Shown here: piece after piece, positions 59,301 to 64,000 of the stretch
Position numbering within the stretch: the first letter of the stretch is position 1
Layout: every line of letters starts with the position of its first letter
Assembly (NCBI RefSeq): GCF_000002235.5
Contig: NW_022145603.1
Span: forward strand, 33,942,280 to 34,006,279
Source: Strongylocentrotus purpuratus
Taxonomy: Eukaryota; Echinodermata; Echinoidea; Camarodonta; Strongylocentrotidae
Direction: 5' to 3'
Length of the DNA: 64,000 bases
Translations under genes and position numbers: made by a program
Notes under the pieces: generated by a model
What the model saw: the letters and a program-made list of their open reading frames with translations, nothing else
Databases searched by the model: none
What the model was told of the DNA's origin: nothing

Positions 59301-60640
59301 ATTCTTTGGTTTTTTTATCATTCTATCACTTCCTCTTTCTGTCTTTCCTTATGTTATTCTTTGTTTCTTCCTTCTATCACCTTCTCTTATGTTATTCTTT
59401 GTTTTGTATCATTCTATCATTTCCTCGTTCTGTCTTTCCTTATGTTATTCTTTGTTTCTTCCTTCTATCACCTTCTTTTATGTTATTCTTTGTTTTTTTT
59501 TATCATTCTATCACTTCCTCTTTCTGTCTTTCCTTATGTTATTCTTTGTTTCTTCCTTCTATCACCTTCTATCACCTTCTCTTATGTTCTTTGTTTTTTA
59601 TCATTCTATCACTTCCTCGTTCTGTCTTTCCTTATGTTATTCTTTGTTTATTCCTTCTATCACCTTCTATCACCTTCTCTTATGTTATTCTTTGTTTCTT
59701 CCTTCTATCACCTTCTTTTATGTTATTCTTTTTTTTTTTATCATTCTATCACTTCCTCTTTCTGTCTTTCCTTATGTTATTCTTTGTTTCTTCCTTCTAT
59801 CACCTTCTATCACCTTCTCTTATGTTCTTTGTTTTTTATCATTCTATCACTTCCTCGTTCTGTCTTTCCTTATGTTATTCTTTGTTTATTCCTTCTATCA
59901 CCTTCTATCACCTTCTCTTATGTTATTCTTTGTTTCTTCCTTCTATCACCTTCTTTTATGTTATTCTTTGTTTTTTATCATTCTATCACTTCCTCTTTCT
60001 GTCTTTCATTATGTTATTCTCTGTTTCTTCCTTCTATCACCTTCTCTCATGTCCTTTGTTTTTTATCATTCTATCACTTCGTCGTTCTGTCTTTCCTTAT
60101 ATTATTCTTTGTTTATTCCTTCTATCACCTTCTATCACCTTCTCTTATGTTATTCTTTGTTTCGTCCTTCTATCACCTTCTTTTATGTTATTCTTTTTTT
60201 TTTTTATCATTCTATCACTTCCTCTTTCTGTCTTTCCTTATGTTATTCTTTGTTTCTTCCTTCTATCACCTTCTATCACCTTCTCTTATGTTCTTTGTTT
60301 TTTATCATTCTATCACTTCCTCGTTCTGTCTTTCCTTATGTTATTCTTTGTTTATTCCTTCTATCACCTTCTATCACCTTCTCTTATGTTATTCTTTGTT
60401 TCTTCCTTCTATCACCTTCTTTTATGTTATTCTTTGTTTTTTATCATTCTATCACTTCCTCTTTCTGTCTTTCATTATGTTATTCTCTGTTTCTTCCTTC
60501 TATCACCTTCTCTCATGTCCTTTGTTTTTCATCATTCTATCACTTCCTCGTTCTGTCTTTCCTTATGTTATTCTTTGTTTATTCCTTCTATCACCTTCTC
60601 TGTTGTTATTCTTTGTTTTCATCGTTGTATCATTTTCTTC
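50362..60640. repeat. 91-bp pyrimidine-rich satellite, part 2
   Basis: Over 10 kb of the same unit (for example ctatcacc phases at 52021 and 52112). Variants include an 11-bp duplication (ctatcaccttctatcacc) with a 3-bp loss (cttatgttctttg) and ggggtttttt units. No stop codons occur in most + frames, so frames of 2252, 2618 and 3437 codons appear; they are not genes. Confidence 0.96.
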
Positions 60641-61012
60641 AAGGACGACATCTAGCTCCGCTCCTAAAGTCACGTCACCTAACATCGCGATGTTACAACT
60701 GCGACCGTTGATACTTGCCAAACACGCCAAAACACGCCAAAACACGCCAAAAGACCACACTTCGATTTGGAATGTTTTGGGCTTGGCATCTCTGCCGGTA
60801 ATGCGTAGTTGCCCTTGGTAACATCGCGGTCAGGCTCCGGTTTGGCATTTCTTGGCGTGTTTGGTTGACAGTGCACAGCATTTGTATGGCGCCATATATC
60901 TGTTTCAAAAAACATTCAAAGGCGCGAGCTCCTCCAATAAAGTTAGCATTTAAATGTCTGAAGGAAGATGTGAGTTTTGAGTGAAGCTTTGAAGTGGTCT
61001 TTAGGCGCATTC

Positions 61013-61925
61013 ATAATGTCAAATACCTCAATCTGAAAAGTCGCGATGTTTCGCGCACCCGTTTACACTTGTGCGGAAACATCACCGACTGAAAAGCTCA
61101 GTGATGTTTTGGCGTGTTTCAGTTGGTAATGCGCATGCGCGGCACTCCGATGCATAAAACTTTCCTCTTTCTGTCTTTCCTTATGTTATTCTTTGTTTTT
61201 CCTTCTAGCACCTTCTCTTATGTTATTCTTTATCACTTCCTTTTATCACTTTCTCTTTCTGTGTTTCCTTATGTTATTCTTTATTTATTCCTTCTATCAC
61301 CTTCTCTTATGTTATTCTTTTTTTTTATCATTCTATCACTTTCTCTTTCTGTCTTTCCTTATGTTATTCTTTGTTTCTTCCTTCTGTATCACCTTCTCTA
61401 ATGTTATTCTTCTTTTTTTATCATTCTATCACTTCCTCTTTCGGTGTTACCTTATGTTATTTGTTGTTTCTTCCTTCTATCACCTTCTCTTATGTTAGTC
61501 TTTATCACTTCCTTCTATCACTTTCTCTTTCTGTGTTTCCTTATTTTATTCTTTGTTTCTTCCTTCTATCACCTTCTCTTATGTTATTCTTTTTTTTTTA
61601 TCATTCTATCACTTCCTCTTTCTGTGTTTCCTTATGTTATTCTATGTTTCTTCCTTCTATCACCTTCTCTGTTGTTATTCTTTGTTTTCATCGTTGTATC
61701 ATTTTCTTCAAGGACGACAGCTAGCTCCGCTCCTAAAGTCACGTGACCTAACATCGCGATGTTACAACTGCGAGCGTCACGCCAAAACACGCCAAAAGAT
61801 CACACTTCGTTTTGGAATGTTTTGGGCTTGGCATGTCTGCCGGCAAAGCGTAGTTGCCCTTGGTAACATCGCGGTCAGGCTCCGGTTTGGCATTTTTTGG
61901 CGTGTTTGGAAGACAGTGTAAACTT
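61013..61925. mobile_element. Short sibling of the satellite-core element
   Basis: Left arm 61013-61160, right arm about 61660-61925, both matching the large element's arms. The core 61165-61660 has only about five diverged 91-bp-type units. Ends carry attcataatgtcaa and gacagtgtaaactt, an imperfect inverted pair. Confidence 0.8.
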
Positions 61926-61968
61926 CGCGAATAGATGATGGGAGGGAATTCCACAGGCGAGGAGCAAT

Positions 61969-62292
61969 TATAAGCGAGTTCGTAATTATGATTTGCGCAT
62001 GGGCAGATAAAGGTCATTCGTACCCAAATTGTAAAACCATTGAGACGAATACTCGGATCGTGCTCATGAAAGTTATGTAATCAGTATTCATTTATGCACC
62101 AATTAGTACATTTATCTGATACACAGGTGGAAGTATTCTTCTCAAGAGGCAAACAAAACGTATTCATGAAGCACCTCCATCACTTTGGCAGTGATTATTC
62201 TAAAATGCACAGGTGGGAAGTATCCATCGTGTCTAAGATCTGTGGATATTTTGGGGTCATGCGGTCCAGAGCTATTTACGAACTCGTTTATA
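61969..62292. mobile_element. Possible 324-bp MITE
   Basis: ataagcgagttcgtaa at the left and ttacgaactcgtttat at the right are inverted with one mismatch; homology extends imperfectly inward to gcgcatg / catgcgg. Confidence 0.5.
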
Positions 62293-62320
62293 GAGGAAAA
62301 TGCACGGTCTCCATATTCCT

Positions 62321-62403
62321 TGAGATGATAATAATAATAATACATAAGATTTATATAGCGCTATTATCCATTTTAATTAAATGCTCAAGCAGATTGAGGT
62401 GAG
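62321..62403 (+). mobile_element. SINE-like remnant
   Basis: An ATA run followed by gatttatatagcgctattat, similar to the tail words of other SINE remnants here. Weak. Confidence 0.35.
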
Positions 62404-62499
62404 TAATCTGGAGAGTAAGGCCAGATGAGCGAAGTCCAGGGCGAAGATGACGCTGCTCGATTAAAGATGACACATATCAACATTGCCTTACATGTGAGC

Positions 62500-64000
62500 A
62501 GCAGGACCTATATTACTAGAAATGATCATTCTTTATTTTTGTCTCCCATATCTCTTAAAGAAATAGTTGATATAAACTATTCTTAAGAATAATATTAGTG
62601 CTGGTTATGATGGGATCGACGTCATAGTTATTAAGAAGACAATACATGTAATTGCAAAACCTTTATGTGATATATTTAATTCTGTATTAATTACTGGTAT
62701 CTTCCCAGACCAGTTGAAGATTGCAAGAGTGGTTTCCGTTTTTTAATCTGGTTCTCCTGATATCATTTCAAATTACCGTTCAATTTCTGTCTTACCCATT
62801 TTTTCAAAAATTCTAGAAAGATGCATTTACTCCAGGTTACATAATTTTATTTCCCGATGTAATATTCTCAATGATAATCAGTTCGGTTTTTAGAAAGGGG
62901 CACTCCACATCTTCCGCCTTAGCAGAATTTGTTTACAAAGTCACATGTGCAAGTATTAACACGAAACGTTGATAGGTCTGTTCATCGACCTGAGCAAAGC
63001 ATTTGATTCACTCACAGTTTATTGTTACGTAAATTAGCTCGGTATGGAATCAGGGGGGTTGCACTCAATTTATTTGAAAACTATTTTCAGAATCGTAAAC
63101 AATTCGTTTTCATTAATAATTATCCTTCCTCGATGTAGGCTATAACATGTGGAGTGCCTCAAGGTTCGATCTTAGGCCCGCTCTTGTTTATAATTTACAT
63201 AAATGACTTGGGCAATATTTCTAAAATTTTAAATTGTATTTTGTATGCAGATGACACCAGCTTGTTCATGTCTCACCATAATATCGATACTTTACAAAAT
63301 GTTTTTAATAATGAACTGAAACATGTATCTAAGTGGCTAATTGTCAATAAATTAACTATACATATTAGGAAATCAAATTTTATGGTTTTTACAAACAAAA
63401 ACAAAGCGTCTTTCAAAAGTTATGCCTGTCATTGAAGTTAAATTTGCTACCTTTCTAGGTGTCCCTGTTGATAATAAGTTAACATGGAATGAACATGCTG
63501 GTGCCGTCTGCAATAAGATTGCCAAAAACATTGGAATTATATATAAATAATATATGTTGCCTAAGAAAATTCTTCTTATATTGTATAATAATTTGATTCT
63601 ACCGTACTTAAATTATTGTAATATAACCGGGGGGTCATACTTTCCAAATACATATTAATAGAATGTTTCTTTTACAAAAAAAGGCAATGAGAATTATAAC
63701 TCACTCACAATACCTTTCTCACTCTGGACCCTTATTTTCCTCCTTGAAAATTTTAAATATTATGGACTTAAACAAATTGAATATAGCCTTGTTTATGTTT
63801 TCTTATAAACAAAATCTTTTGCCAAATTCTTTAATGAATTATTTCTGTTTAAATACATCTGTGCATAATTATTCCACAAGAAATTCTCGAAATGTCCACA
63901 TTCCAAAGTGCAATACCTCCCTTTTTAAAAATAGCTAATTTTTATACCAGGGTCCAGTGATAAGGGATTCAATACCCTCTAACATTCAGAATAGCTCTTC
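62500..64000 (+). mobile_element. Decayed LINE reverse transcriptase, runs off the window
   Basis: Motifs across frames in the right order: SAGYDGID (about 62592), NYRSISVLPIFSKILE (about 62770), KGHSTSSALAEF (about 62895), FIDLSKAFDS (about 62980), CGVPQGSILGPLLF (about 63150), CILYADDTSL (about 63237), KWLIVNKLTIH (about 63330), FLGVPVDNKLTW (about 63455), LLQKKAMRIITHSQYL (about 63665). This is the finger-palm-thumb order of CR1/jockey-type LINEs. Several stops and frameshifts make it inactive. No endonuclease domain is visible. Related to 42427-43535. Confidence 0.88.

Larger units (their letters stand above)
45048..60876. mobile_element. Inverted-repeat element with a giant satellite core
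   Basis: Left arm 45048-45190 (tcgcgatgtttcgcgcaccc, gtgatgttttggcgtgtttc) and right arm 60640-60876 (ctagctccgctcctaaagtc, taacatcgcggtcaggctcc) are nearly identical to the arms of the 0.9-kb element at 61013-61925. The outer ends share a short imperfect inverted repeat (tttatACTGTCaa against gcACTGTCaacc). Between the arms lie about 13 kb of 91-bp repeats and a 2.4-kb inserted element. No transposase is present. Confidence 0.78.

Noticed and set aside
50342-60655. 3437-, 2618- and 2252-codon plus-strand frames as giant membrane proteins
   Set aside because: All are translations of the 91-bp satellite in rotating registers; three overlapping frames have the same peptides and there is no domain or start context.

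Overview
This is animal nuclear DNA, most likely from a sea urchin (echinoid). The reasons are a spliced deuterostome-type TRAF6 gene, an intron-poor family of very long ankyrin-repeat genes, tRNA-derived SINEs of echinoderm style, many short inverted-repeat transposons flanked by TTAA, abundant acatgtacatgt words, and CR1/jockey-like LINE pieces. The species is not determined; the echinoid call is inference.

Layout. Positions 1-15145 hold the 3' part of TRAF6 on the + strand: five coding exons encode the end of the RING region, five TRAF-type zinc fingers, a coiled coil and a complete MATH domain. The first visible intron is about 9.4 kb and is full of MITEs, SINE pieces and microsatellites. 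Positions 15146-16270 are probable 3' UTR. Positions 16.1-45.0 kb look like a tandem segmental duplication in which a non-coding flank (blocks A 16.4-20.9 kb, B 30.1-33.0 kb, C 43.5-45.0 kb) alternates with ankyrin-repeat genes (ANK-1 25.3-28.5 kb and ANK-2 38.65-42.37 kb). ANK-1 is broken by three frame changes; ANK-2 is one uninterrupted 1240-codon reading frame. Transposons inserted in one block but not another leave clear empty sites, which prove several target-site duplications.

Positions 45.04-60.87 kb form the most unusual part. A pyrimidine-rich 91-bp tandem repeat, about 140 copies in 13 kb, lies between two arms. The same two arms flank a 0.9-kb element at 61.01-61.93 kb that has only a short core of the same repeat. 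The large array therefore looks like the expanded core of a small inverted-repeat transposon, and a separate 2.4-kb element has inserted into it. The repeat lacks stop codons on the + strand, so it gives spurious reading frames of up to 3437 codons. The window ends in a decayed LINE reverse transcriptase (62.5-64.0 kb).

Functionally, only TRAF6 (a signalling E3 ligase and adaptor in Toll/IL-1 and TNF-receptor pathways) and ANK-2 (a protein-binding scaffold of unknown partner) look like working protein genes. Nothing in the sequence links the two in one pathway.
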